DNA of 64,000 nt from positions 19,819,479 to 19,883,478 of the forward strand of contig CM056559.1 of the NCBI GenBank assembly GCA_029721515.1. Reading direction: 5' to 3'. Positions 24,444-35,115 of this stretch are shown one piece after another; the stretch's first letter is position 1, and each line of letters begins with the position of its first letter. A program made the position numbers and the translations under genes. The notes under the pieces are model-generated. The model was not told the origin of the DNA and made no database searches. It worked only from the letters and a program-made list of their open reading frames with translations. This DNA is from Synanceia verrucosa. Its lineage: Eukaryota; Chordata; Actinopteri; Perciformes; Synanceiidae.

Positions 24444-26558
24444 TTTTTCTACAGCAGACACAAAAGGGCACTCTCACATAGCCTGTGAGATATATTGGGG
24501 TTTCTGGGATTTGTAGTAGGGAGATCAAGAGATGGTATATGCCAGAGAGATCAAAGCAGGAAGTGGAGACAATCTGGATTAGAGAGCAAAACAAATGGAT
24601 TCTGGACAAAAAGTGGTGATTTTGGTGAAAGTGGCCTATCCTTTCCTCCAGAGTAATCAAGAATGGAACAAGGTAAAAACAAATATTTTTTAGATGAAAT
24701 AGAGAGTCTCATCTTTCATTTGAGCTATTCTGTTTTCAGAGACAGAGTACAAAATATTCTGTAGGTCTTCACTCAAAATGGCCAAAAACACTGGCACAAG
24801 GCAATTTCGGTTTTACAGAACGGCTGGCACTCAATGAATTAAGACATGCTAGATACTGCTTCATTGCATGTTAGCATTGCCTGGTGACAGGTGAGGAGAG
24901 GTTTCAGGGACTGGACAGTGTGGAAAAAAATATAAATCCATTACATTTACATTAGTTTATAAGTGTGGACTTCCAATAACAGAAGGAAACTCATTAAAGC
25001 AATTCACATTTCTTCACACTGCCATGTGACATGTTAACTTCATAGCACGCTGCAAGTAAATGCAAGATATTATCATGTCTTTTTTCTTACCACACGGGAG
25101 AAGAGTCTGAGCGTCTCCAAGTCCTCCAGGATGTTGCTGTTCTTGGTGGTGATGAGGACCATGTAGAGTTTCTCCAGCGGCTGGTACACATAGCGAACAC
25201 TGTCCGTTTCCACAAAAGTGTGCTGCTTCCCTGTGTTCATCAGTTTAGGGAATGCAGCCAGGAGACCCTCAATACGCGTCCGGGTCATTTCCACAAACTG
25301 CCGCGATACAATGGCCTTGCCGGCCTTGGTGCACACCGCCGCTGCCAACAGCACCTGCAGGAGAAGAGACAACTTGACTGTTGTAGAGAATGCAGAGCTC
25401 TGGTAATAAAAACAAACTAGGCGTGCATTGTTTGTCTGAGCATGGCAATGTTACTGGATGGCAAAATTAAGCTGAAGCAATTTAAAGGTGATAAAAGGAG
25501 ATAAACAAAACATAAATTCCGGACCAACCAAAAATGTTTAAATTATTACTCATAATCAAAATGGCTATATTTTTGGGAAACGCAACATTTTTAAAAGCTC
25601 TGAGAATGTATTCTTTTTTTTATTATTAATTATTCTACTACATTAACATGTTATCAATGAGACCTTTAATGGACAGCCCACTAATATTTGCATCTTATGA
25701 AATCTAATATAACCTCATACAAACCCGAGTGGCAGACTTATCATGCACAAACCCACTCAGCTAATAGTACAACTTGCTATGTTGTGTAGCTGAGTGGCAA
25801 CCTGCTATACAACCTGACTTATTGAAATAATTTGTTGCATATGTGACAAAGGTGAGAAGCGAGTCAGACTATATTAAGTCATGTTTGCTATGTGTTTATG
25901 TCTGTATGTGTATGGTGGCAGCGTTGACGACATTACATACAATTTAAAGATAGATAAGTTTGGCTTTATATAAGCACAGTATTTATTTCCCTCATGAATG
26001 ACGGTGCTGCAGTCATTCCACGTTGACAATGGCTGAAGTTAGAACAGAAAGACATCGACTGCCATAGATATCAACTTGCAGACAAACAGCAGCTGTGGTT
26101 GACAGTACTGCAGTCATGTTTTACAGCTAATTAAAACACAAATATATATACATATGGTTGATGTTTGGTAAAGAACAGTCACCCGATGTGGCCAGGCTGA
26201 GGACAATATGACAGCAGGTAACATTAGCTGGCAATCGGCTAGTGACAGGAGCTAACGCTAGCTAGCGCTAGCCTGTCAGTGTAATTAACGTCAGCAATGT
26301 CTGCCCACTTAGCGCCGCCTACTCACAAGAAACGACTCTGTATTAAGACACAACAAGTAATTTACTCGAGTTTAACAACTCAATATGAGGGCAGCCTGGT
26401 GAAACGCAACGTCTGGTTTCTCTTGTTATTTCGCTCTTGAACAAGCGAGCTAGCTGCTACTTAGCCTTAGCTAGCTGCCAGGATAGCCAGTGTTATGATA
26501 ATTGCTAGGCCCGGTAAAAGCAGGAGAAATATCTGGATTTTTCACCGACACTCACCAT
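18198..26558 (-). CDS. arcn1: Coatomer subunit delta (delta-COP, archain 1)
   Basis: Delta-COP is part of the F-subcomplex of the COPI coat, which returns cargo from Golgi to ER; it acts on Golgi membranes with Arf1-GTP. Ten coding exons on the minus strand: 26556-26558 (ATG only), 25091-25354, 23386-23565, 21559-21764, 21278-21439, 20720-20885, 20462-20609, 20270-20378, 19409-19613, 18198-18287; 1533 nt, 510 aa, against about 511 in mammals. All junctions are GT-AG and phases close exactly. Residues 1-140 are the longin-like domain (LLAAAVCTKAGKAIVSRQ, LFSRVIPEYCR); 150-185 a charged helix (EREAKAEMRRKAKELQQAR); 220-250 carries GPSKALKLGAKGKEVDNFV; about 270-510 is the mu-homology domain (EEKISLTCGRDGGLQNME, GQPNDFFPINVSFVSK) ending VDKYEIL. 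No break seen. Head to head with hmbs. Confidence 0.97.
18502..18932. repeat. Two SINE-like repeats in inverted orientation (long palindrome)
   Basis: 18502-18735 is the tail-to-head copy (ATCCATCC tail, TATCTACCGCTTATCCTCAT, AATTAGCCAATTAACC). 18745-18932 is the same family in the opposite direction (GGCTAATTTAAATTGCCCG, then CCCTATGAGGATAAGCGGTA). The arms can pair over about 180 bases. It lies in the last intron of arcn1, between exons 9 and 10. Confidence 0.8.
18936..19065. repeat. Interspersed repeat family R1, copy 2 (3' part)
   Basis: AGAGCTTGCACATACTGGTG through ATTTTGGCATTCAGCAATAC to TTAAGCTCTG, matching the right-hand third of the copy at 43966-44452. It directly abuts the inverted SINE pair, which may have inserted into or beside it. 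arcn1 intron. Confidence 0.65.
24297..24842. mobile_element. piggyBac-like MITE, copy 1 (arcn1 intron 2)
   Basis: 546 bases ending in TTAA on the right (24839-24842) and GTAA on the left (24297-24300), with inverted termini TTTGAGTGCCA / TGGCACTCAATG. The interior matches 39031-39431: GCCTGTGAGATATATTGGGG-like, AGATCAAAGCAGGAAGTGGA, AGCAAAACAAATGGATTCTG and CAAAATATTCTGTAGGTCTT. TTAA targets with short inverted ends are the mark of the piggyBac superfamily. It has no transposase. A (CA)n-(TA)n-(T)n run (24362-24449) explains its extra length compared with copy 2. Confidence 0.7.
24362..24449. repeat. (CA)n(TA)n(T)n microsatellite
   Basis: Compound array inside the piggyBac-like MITE of arcn1 intron 2; source of false Tyr-Ile ORFs on both strands. 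Confidence 0.95.
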
Positions 26559-26790
26559 TTTGGTCTCTCACTCGGTAACAACGATATTCCGTCTCTCGTG
26601 TTTCTTGACTCGGTGACCTGTAGTCACTCTTGGATGGCGAGGTGCGGATGTACAGCTGACTTCAGGCTGTGTGATTGTTAGCTAGCTAGTGTCAATATGG
26701 CAGCAGCACAGAGCCACGTCTCCACCGGAAGAACAGACAGAGAACTGCCCACCGAGGAAACCAGTGACGTGGGCCCCAAAATGTTGGCCT
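26559..26790 (-). promoter_or_regulatory. arcn1: arcn1 5' UTR and promoter region
   Basis: CpG-richer sequence directly before the arcn1 ATG with no TATA box, as for housekeeping promoters. Motifs seen by eye: TGACGTGG at 26765-26772 (plus strand), the core of the unfolded-protein-response element bound by XBP1/ATF6-type bZIP factors, and an ATGGC-containing, YY1-like site near 26696. The transcription start is not determined. The annotation rests on position and motif inspection only. Confidence 0.5.
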
Positions 26791-26880
26791 TTCTGCATGA
26801 AGAAGTTACCTGGACTCTTTTCTCTTATTTAGATCATAAGATGGTGCCAAACAACTTGTGAGCGTCTTCTTATGTCCACT

Positions 26881-26952
<72 letters not shown>

Positions 26953-27990
26953 TGTATAGGTTCAACATTTTATGTCATAATAATCCATCATAATTAGATA
27001 ATATGTAAGACCTACATATTTTAACTTTTGTTGTACTGTATTGATGGGATGCCCATTCACAAATACAATTATCAATAGAAATTATTTTATATGAATGTAA
27101 ATGACCACCAGTGTTTCAAATTTCATTCCCTGACTATTTATTGCTGTTCATAGTGTGTAATTCATTACACGACCACATGGTGTTGTTTTTTAATCTTTTT
27201 TATTTAATGTATATTTTATGTATGTTTCATTGGAATATAATAGAATATATTTTATTAATTCACTTGTTGGATAGAATAAATGTATGATTCACTGTTATTT
27301 TGATGTCAAGCATGGACAACAGTTCCATTGATACAAAGATGTGAAACAGACAGTGGTGTTACAGTAACTTCCTTTTGTCACCGGATGGCGACATTTATAG
27401 TCGGACGGACAGATGGGAAGGACACAGTTCACTCAATTATTGAACCTTTCCATGATTTATCCAAGTAAACTAGAGGCCTGAGACGGTCAGCTGCATTCAC
27501 TCCCTCCCAAAAAACAGGTTGAACTTCAACTTTTGACAGTATTTTCTCATAAGAGAGGATAGGATAGGATAGGATAGGTGTGGGACACAGAAGTCCAAAG
27601 TTGGTATACCGACAGTGTTTATAATAATACTATAATGATACAATAAATCTAAGAAAAATAGACTGTTTAATGACCTACCATGTAGTTTATGTAAATTATA
27701 ATGACGCCTTTTTGTTTATCACAGCTAATGCATTAAAAATTGACAAACCCACACAACCCTGTTTTTCCTCTTTCAACATGATGCTCCCTGAACCAGGAAG
27801 CCGACTGACGGAACAAGGAAATGACCTCCAGCCAGCCATTGACATCACTGGTTCCGCGTTCAGTCATGAATGTATGAGCGGAGCACCCGGACGATTCCCG
27901 AAGAGTTCGTGTTTGTTTAACGGTGTCTGTGTCAAGCACAGCGCGCTGTTGATTCGCCCAACAACGGGAGATTGAACTGGGATCACCGAC
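26791..27990. other. arcn1-hmbs intergenic region
   Basis: Contains a (TA)n array (26886-26950), a short (GGATA)n run at 27556-27580 and, from about 27830, GC-richer sequence that is probably the hmbs ubiquitous promoter and 5' UTR. An ORF at 27670-27975 has no family resemblance and ends just before the hmbs start codon. Confidence 0.5.
26886..26950. repeat. (TA)n microsatellite
   Basis: About 32 TA units between the arcn1 and hmbs first exons. Confidence 0.95.
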
Positions 27991-28014
27991 ATGTCAGGGG
28001 AAGCCAGTTCTCCG
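27991..28014 (+). CDS. hmbs: hmbs first coding exon 1a (ubiquitous-type)
   Basis: ATG TCA GGG GAA GCC AGT TCT CCG followed by GTAGGT: eight codons, MSGEASSP, phase 0, joining in frame to exon 2 at 29570. The ubiquitous human isoform also starts MSG and has SP just before the conserved VIR-VGTRKSQ segment, which is why I choose this exon. It would give a 358-aa protein. Confidence 0.7.
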
Positions 28015-28501
28015 GTAGGTTTCAAGCAAATTGACCCGGTTCGTAGCCACCTTCACTGCTAGCTGTGGATGGAGAGCGCCATTTCCGCATGCGTCATCAC
28101 GTGGAGCGCTGTGATTGGTGTAGCTGTTTGTCAATGCAGAGCTCAGTTTCTCATTGGACGATTAGAAAAGACGCGAGCGGTCACTCTGTCTAAACTGTCA
28201 GAGACGAGAGCTAGAAAAAGCAAAAAATATTGACTGAAACGGTTGGTTTTGAAACTTTGATCATATCGTTTACCTGTTCGATTATTAAACTACGATGATA
28301 TACTGTTTTTATATTTAGTCGATCACGGTACAATAATATCCAGTGAAGACTCTTGAGTTTCTGCCCATGTGTTGGCTGAAATGTTAGCCAATGTAAGACA
28401 TTTTATTTTATTTTATTTTTTGGTTGTAGCCTAGTTAATGCGTCTGAAAGACAACAGAAGCACAGACTAAAGTGGTGTGTATGTATGTATGTGTATAGGT
28501 C

Positions 28502-28557
<56 letters not shown>

Positions 28558-28596
28558 GTATATATGAATGTATGTACACACATATGCATATATATA

Positions 28597-28641
<45 letters not shown>

Positions 28642-31600
28642 ATACACACACATTGAGTTAATTGATTCATCAACTGATCAGTTAAGATCAATTCATCGTA
28701 TATTAAAGTTTCTTTGTGTGTTCTGTATATGTGTAGTTATTAAAACACACTAAAAAGTACAGTATTCCAGGAAGTATTTCAAGAGTCTTTAATTAGAAAA
28801 ATAATGCACATATACCTCAGACTTGGAAAAACCAACAAAACTAGGTAATTGTTTCATTGATCACACATGTGGTGCACATGGAAAAACAGAAATACAGTAA
28901 AGTGTGAAATAATTCAACAAAACTAATTCTTCTAAAATGTGCTGTTACTCTACTGTAATGTGAAGTAACCAATATTATTAAATTCATGTATTATTAACTT
29001 TATTAACATTCATTGTAACATGGTTTAGCAAGTATATTTACTTACTATATTTATTTCATTAAAACCAGTTCCCTTTTTTTTAAACATTTTCTTAGCGTTA
29101 GCAGTGGAAAAACATGCTTCAAATGTTTCTGTCCCAGTCTGTGACATCATTCAGAAAGAAAAGTGTTTCAGAGGAGGAAAGTTTCCAGCAGCAGATGTTA
29201 AAATGCTGTAACCCAGCCTGACATAGAGGACTCTACCCATCCGCCCCTCCCTGCCTTTTATAACGGACTTAATGCATCAGGACTTATCTTTTGAAACCAG
29301 AAATATGTTGGGGTGGAGGTCCTTGAGGAGGAGGAGGAGGGTGGTCTGGTAAAAAGACCACTGTTCAGTGTCTAGAGGCTTTATGACCTCAGCTCCTTAC
29401 CAAGACACAGCGGACACAATAGCCTCCACAGAGCTCGGTGCAGTGTTATGGAGCAAGGAGCTTACAAGTACATCAGGGTGAGCTTGTCCTAGAGGTGCTC
29501 GTTCACCTGCTGATGACCGTAACAGTCGGTTGAATCTCTATTTGCCTGATTTGTCTTTTGTCCTGACAGGGTGGGAATGGAAAGGTCAGTCGGGTCATCC
29601 GGATCGGGACCCGCAAGAGCCAGGTACAGTTAATTAGATCACCATTACGTTCTCTTACTATATTTTTAAAAAGAGAATATTGCCTTTGCACCATAGCTGG
29701 TTTGATCTTATCATTGTGTCAGTTATATGTGAATTATCTGACACACCGTTCCTCCACACTGGCTCACACAGATAACACAGCTCTTTTGAAGATAACTGTT
29801 TTCTTTTAACAACCACTGGTTCAGTCCAGCTAAAGTGTGCGTCTTTGTCCCAGTTGGCTCGCATCCAGACCGACAGCGTGGCGGACAAGCTGAAGGAACT
29901 GAACCCTGACGTCCACTTGGAAATAAGTGAGGATCATCCCAGCCTTGCTTCCTGGGGAGGCTTTAGGATATGTCTAACAACAATGTCTGGCAGTCAGTTT
30001 TATCTGAAAATTTGTATAAATGTACAGAACATCCATGATTGGTAATGTGCAAATTACAGTTGAATTGAATGACTATTATAACATTTACATAGCGAGTCAT
30101 ACCTTTTAAGTTCTATTCATTATTATTATTAGAATTAATTGTCAAAAAATGCAGTAAAATTAGCTCAACATTTGGTCAGATGGAACTGACTGTGGCACAG
30201 GTGTTTTCATTTTATTCTGCCGGGTGTACAAACTGTCTCATTAATTGAGTTTTGCAACATCTGTTAAATGTTGGATTATCTAATCTTGTCTTGGACACAG
30301 CAACACATCATTGGTTAATCTTCTAATTGAATCTTTGCATCCTCTCTCTTTCAGTCGGTATGTCAACGATCGGAGACAAGATCCTGGACACAGCTTTATC
30401 AAAGGTGAGTCTTGCCTGATGTCCACACATCAGAGGCTACATTATTAATTAGACATGTTTGACAAACTAAAGTAAATGATTTATAGTTGTTTGGTAAGGA
30501 TGCTCTCCTAGTTTCAGAGTAACAGAAATAACTGTTTTGTTTTGCTTGATTTCTTTGTCCTGTGCACAGATCGGAGAGAAGAGTTTGTTCACCAAAGAGT
30601 TGGAGAATGCTCTGGAGAGGAATGAGTGAGTGTTACCGCTGCCATCTGTGGCTGACACCACATTGCCTCTACACATTGTTCCACTAGCCACCAGGCCTCC
30701 ACTCCAAATCACAATTCTTGACCCATTACGGCAGAAAATCATGCTTTTTATGTCAGACTTTCAGCCTTGATCCCTTCACAAGAAATGAAAATCCATGTCT
30801 AAAATGACTGAAAACAATGCATTCAGGTATTTACCATGCAGAAATTATTTCGTGTCATTGTGTAAAGATTAATGCATTAACATAACACTAATATTAGGTA
30901 GATAAAATCAGAACTGAGGGTGCTTAAAGCAGGGGTTTTCAACTGACATATGCACAGAAAGGCAGCTACTGTATTCCAAAGTGGATGCTTTACAGTGGAT
31001 TTAGTAGCAATAATGAATACACCACATCTTCTTCATATTTTGTCCAGAGGGCTATAAAGACACTATAGTGTTTGAGTCCATGGACCTGTCCTGGTCTCAG
31101 TAAGAGAAAACAACTTAAATATATAATTTATGGTCGTTTTCTTAGCGTGAATATCAGAGCAACTTTTTTTAAAAAGCCCCACATAGAATCTACACAGGAG
31201 GAAAACTTTTGATTTTCTCCACAGCCTCAGGTGTAGCAGGTGGCACAGTATACTCTTCACAGTACATTGCACACTGTTCACAGTACACAGTAGTACACTG
31301 GACACTCAGTGGTTGCATTAGTACTTACTGCACTTCTGTCCTGCAGGGTCGATCTGGTTGTTCACTCTCTAAAAGATCTTCCCACCACTCTGCCTTCAGG
31401 ATTCACCATCGGGGCTGTGCTGAAGTAGGTGCACGCCCGTCAACACTGTATCATGTTATAGTTCAATCTGCAGATCCTTATAACATATTATTATTGTTCA
31501 TTTTTATTATTATTTTTATTATTATTATTATTAGCTGTGTGATCTTAATGAGGTTTTGCTTTGCTTCCTGCTGTTCTTAGGAGAGAGAACCCCCATGATG

Positions 31601-33468
31601 CAGTGGTTTTACACCCCAAGCATGCAGGGAAAACTCTGGACACTCTGCCAGACAACAGGTACAGTCCATCTGGTCGTGTTTCACTCTAACCTTTGTACCA
31701 GGTCATTGAATCTTAGTTAGCAGCCGTAAAATGATGGAAAAAAAAACACAACAAAACAAAAAACACAGGCCTAGGCATGCACCGGAGTGTGAGGCAACAC
31801 TTGGTAACTTTCAACCAATGATAAAATTCTGTATACATTTGGAAAATTAAATTACTGTAATGTGTAATCTGACTAAACTGTCAGGCACAGTTCTTATGTG
31901 TTACTAGCACTGAAACTGTTGCAGATACTCCTGGATATTATCTTGTGTAAAATGTTAGTAACTGCCAAGATAGGCCATTAATTATAAAAATAACCCTTCT
32001 ACCTGATCTAAAGTGCCAGAGTTTAGCCAGAGCTGAGGTACCCCTGAACTTGGGGTGCCATTACCTCTCCGCTGTAAAAAACAAAAAAAAACAAAAAAAA
32101 ACACTGTTTGACGTGATTTCCTGTTTGTTTAGTGTGATAGGAACCAGTTCACTGCGACGGGCCGCTCAGCTGAAGAAGAGATTCCCCCACCTGGAGTTCA
32201 AAGATATTGTATCCTATCATGTCAGCTGGTGGGAATTATTCTGATTTTACTGCAGAGCTTTGAAATGTTGTCCTTAGCGCTCATCTCCAGCGTGGGAACC
32301 TGAACACTCGTCTGAAGAAGCTCGATGAGAAGGAGGACTTTGCTGCCATCATCCTGGCTGCTGCCGGCCTCAGGAGGATGGGCTGGGACAACCGCATCAG
32401 CCAGGTACACCTTCATGATCATCTCCAGTCCTGCGCTGTGAAAAGTCTCTCCGGGTCATCTTACAGTACAAACTCTCCGTCCTCTGGTAGATCCTGGGCC
32501 CTGAGGACTGCATGTACGCCGTCGGACAGGGTGCTCTGGCAGTGGAGGTCCGAGCCAGAGACGTGGACATCCTGGAGATGGTGTCCGTCCTCCACGACCC
32601 GGACACTGTGCTGCGCTGCATCGCAGAAAGAGCTTTCCTCAGACACCTGGTACCCCACGCACACAGATTGTTTCACTCATTTTCACGTCGTATGAAAATG
32701 GAAATCCTCACGTATTCAGCTAACACTGTCATTGGTAGGAGGGAGGCTGCAGTGTCCCAGTGGCTGTACACACCGAGGTCAAGGACTCCCAGGTAAGAAC
32801 GACAGGAAGTAGAAACACACAAGACATTCACGCCAATATTGATCGTTCAGTTCCAGAGCTCCACCTGTTGAACTTCCTGTCATTGATTTCAGACGGAAGT
32901 AGTAACAGAAATCTGTCACTGGCAGATTTTATCATCAGCAGCTAGTCAAACGTTAGCTTCATGAGTTGATTTGAAACATTAACATTTCCAGCTAGATTCA
33001 AGCGAGAGCCCTGCACATCAACCAAACTCAGTAAAGTCTCTTCAGGATCTTAACCATACATCATAACATCATAAAATAATGGAATTGGCTGATGTTAAAG
33101 GTCAGACTGTACTGTTTTCCAGCTCTACTTGACGGGAGCGGTGTACAGCCTGGATGGATCAGACAGTCTGAAGGAAACCATGCAGACTAGCGTTGCTGCT
33201 GACAACAAGGTAACAGCTGAGTGTTCAGTGTTTAATACAAAGCAGCTTTCATACTAAACCTCAAAGTGATTTCATGTGTTTGCATATGCAACAGCGCGTA
33301 GAGGAGGTGGATGAACGGGTCCAGCGAGTGGGAGTCACTGCCAGCAAGATCTCAGGTGAAGCTCAGGACAGAGCTGAGCGACTCGGGATCGACCTGGCCA
33401 ACCTACTGCTGAGCAAAGGAGCCAAGGAGATCCTGACTGTGGCCAGGCAGCTCAATGAGGCCACATAA
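27991..33468 (+). CDS. hmbs: Hydroxymethylbilane synthase (porphobilinogen deaminase)
   Basis: Cytosolic enzyme that joins four porphobilinogens head to tail into hydroxymethylbilane, third enzymatic step of haem synthesis. Exons: 1a 27991-28014 or 1b 29448-29477, then 29570-29623, 29854-29926, 30355-30404, 30570-30625, 31347-31424, 31581-31658, 32133-32208, 32291-32404, 32491-32649, 32739-32792, 33123-33209, 33295-33468 (TAA). Length 358 or 360 aa (human 361). Phases close throughout. Visible: VIRIGTRKSQLARIQTDSV at the N-terminus; VHSLKDLPT with the catalytic Asp (residue 98 in isoform 1b); GTSSLRRAAQL substrate-binding Arg pair; GQGALAVEVRA; EGGCSVPVAVHT with the Cys (residue 260) that holds the dipyrromethane cofactor; C-terminal LANLLLSKGAKEIL. 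All key residues are present. The eighth-to-ninth exon join uses a U12-type intron. Confidence 0.97.
28015..28400 (+). promoter_or_regulatory. Promoter-like motif cluster after hmbs exon 1a
   Basis: Within 80 bases: a GCATGCG core of NRF1 type (28087-28093), TCACGTGG E-box/CLEAR type (28097-28104), and two reverse CCAAT boxes ATTGG (28114-28118, 28153-28157). Such a cluster usually lies just upstream of a start site, so transcripts may also start near 28200. ATG at 28381 followed by a strong GTAAGA donor at 28393 would provide a third in-frame four-codon first exon, but with upstream out-of-frame ATGs. Confidence 0.4.
28508..28637. repeat. Two (TA)n arrays
   Basis: 28508-28555 and 28601-28637, separated by a TATG-rich spacer, in hmbs intron 1. 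Confidence 0.95.
29215..29447 (+). promoter_or_regulatory. hmbs: Candidate erythroid-type promoter of hmbs
   Basis: Upstream of exon 1b: a TTATAACG TATA-like box near 29259, an inverted GATA site CTTATCTTT (29283-29291), a CCGCCCCTCCC Sp/KLF-type site near 29241, and GGGTGG CACCC-type sites (29312-29317 and 29339-29344). Mammalian HMBS has a second, erythroid promoter with GATA1 and CACCC sites in intron 1; the matching place and motifs suggest the same here. Inference from motifs. Confidence 0.45.
29448..29477 (+). CDS. hmbs: hmbs alternative first coding exon 1b
   Basis: ATG then nine codons (MEQGAYKYIR) and a GTGAGC donor, phase 0, in frame with exon 2 at 29570. It lies behind a GATA/CACCC-type promoter candidate. 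In mammals the erythroid isoform starts at a Met inside the shared part; here a separate coding exon seems to supply the start. It would give a 360-aa protein. Confidence 0.6.
32209..32290 (+). other. hmbs: Minor-class (U12-type) intron in hmbs
   Basis: 82-base intron with donor GTATCCTAT, one mismatch from the U12 consensus RTATCCTTT and very unlike the U2 donor. TCCTTAGC at 32271-32278 matches the U12 branch-point consensus TCCTTAAC with one mismatch; its branch A (32276) is 14 bases before the acceptor end, inside the usual U12 distance. The exons on both sides join in phase 0 (LEFKDI / RGNLNTRL). Confidence 0.75.
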
Positions 33469-35115
33469 TCCTGCTGCCGGCTTCACAGCCAGCCACAGCC
33501 TCGGGTCAAGTTAAACAGATGAATTACTTTTTTTTATGTTACATTTTGACGTTGCGTGAGGAGAAAGAATGGTGACTTAATAGTTGAGGATTTTAAACAC
33601 TACTCAGACCAAAGTTCAGTGCTGCTAAACTGACAGTTGTTATTTTTATCAGCTTGTTCAGAGTGTGTAGCGACTCCATGGACCCGGCTGAGCCACGTAG
33701 AAACTGCAAAATGGCCTTCAAACACTGGTTACAGTACCACTGCTGGCTGAACCTCACGGTGAAAGCCTGTTTTGTTTTGCTTAAAAACCATATATTCATG
33801 TTGTATATTAAATGAGATGCCACTAAAATTCACACAAAGTCACCACAAGCTGGATTTAAAGAAGTTAACCAGCGTCTCCTCTCTCAGCTCTGACCCGCAT
33901 TCTCGCTGGGGAAGGTTGACTTTTGACGGTGCCAAAGACGAGTTTGTGAGCATGAGTGCACATTTTAGAGTTCAGAGCTGGCAACGCTGCAGCGCTTGAT
34001 CCTTAAGTTCATGTCGACTGCAGCATTTCCAGCTGCTTTTAAGAGGATGCTACTCTTTACAGAGAGGGTGAGGCAACAAAACATATTTTAGATACCTAAA
34101 AGAAAATGATCAGTTTTACCTCGCCATCAGCACTTACTGAAACTACGGCTGTTATCTCTGCTCTATTCAAAGCCACAACACTCCACAAAAGCTGTAATTT
34201 AAAGGGTTATTTTAACAAATCGAGGCAGTTGTAAATTGGTGTTTTTCTCAATGGAATCTGGTGGGTTCAGAGAACAGCTTCAGTTCCCTGTCAGAAAGGG
34301 TGAAAATATTATGAATATAGCATACACTTCAACCAATAATGATTATTTTAGGTGGCTAACCTGTCCTCAGTAGTTTCTCCAAACGTCTCCTGTCGGTAAG
34401 ATGCTGACTGTGGATAAATATCTCATACAATCCCCCTTCAAAACATCTGAACTATCCCTTTAATGCTGGAGCAATACCTGTATCTGTTATTTAACATTTT
34501 CAAATGCAGCATAAATGCTACACAGCTGAATTATCGCACTGATTAATGGTGGTTATGGTACTTATATGTGGTGGTGTAGTTCTGTTTATTTTCTTATAAT
34601 TTACCAGATTATACAATTTCTCTAATTATGAGCTCTTTATCTCATAACTGTGAGGTGCTGATTACATAATTACAGTCAGAATATAAATAAAAATTATTAT
34701 CAGTATAGTTCATCCACAGCTACTCAAAAATTTTTAAAAACATATGTTTTTGCTGTAATGTTGTTATGCCATCTGCTGTCCTCCACATAACAAAACTGAT
34801 GTTTCCAAAACTTTTTTTTTTACTTTTAAAAAAATGCCTCGCCTACTGAAATGCGATAAATGTCTAATAAATGTTTCATTTCTTCATATCTGCCTTACAT
34901 AAAAAAAAGCCTTGTTGTTATTGTATATTCTACTTTTGTATATTTAAACCTCCTAAGACAAAACAAGGTGATACCATACATATTTGTTTTTCAGCTTTAA
35001 AGAATTTAAATCTAAGAATTAAAGTGGAATGAGTCTCTATTTAGGTTCTTTATCTCTTCACTGCATCAATCTGTCAGTGCTAAAATGTTCACATGTTAAT
35101 TGAAATGTCAATAAA
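33469..35115 (+). other. hmbs: Presumed hmbs 3' UTR
   Basis: About 1.6 kb without a supported ORF between the hmbs stop and an AATAAA with a good downstream element. Earlier AATAAA hexamers (about 34685 and 34866) could give shorter forms. Confidence 0.45.
35110..35115 (+). terminator. hmbs: Candidate poly(A) signal of hmbs
   Basis: AATAAA followed 20-45 bases later by a GU-rich stretch (TTTTGTTGTCCTGTTTTT), the usual layout of a vertebrate cleavage site. Confidence 0.55.
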
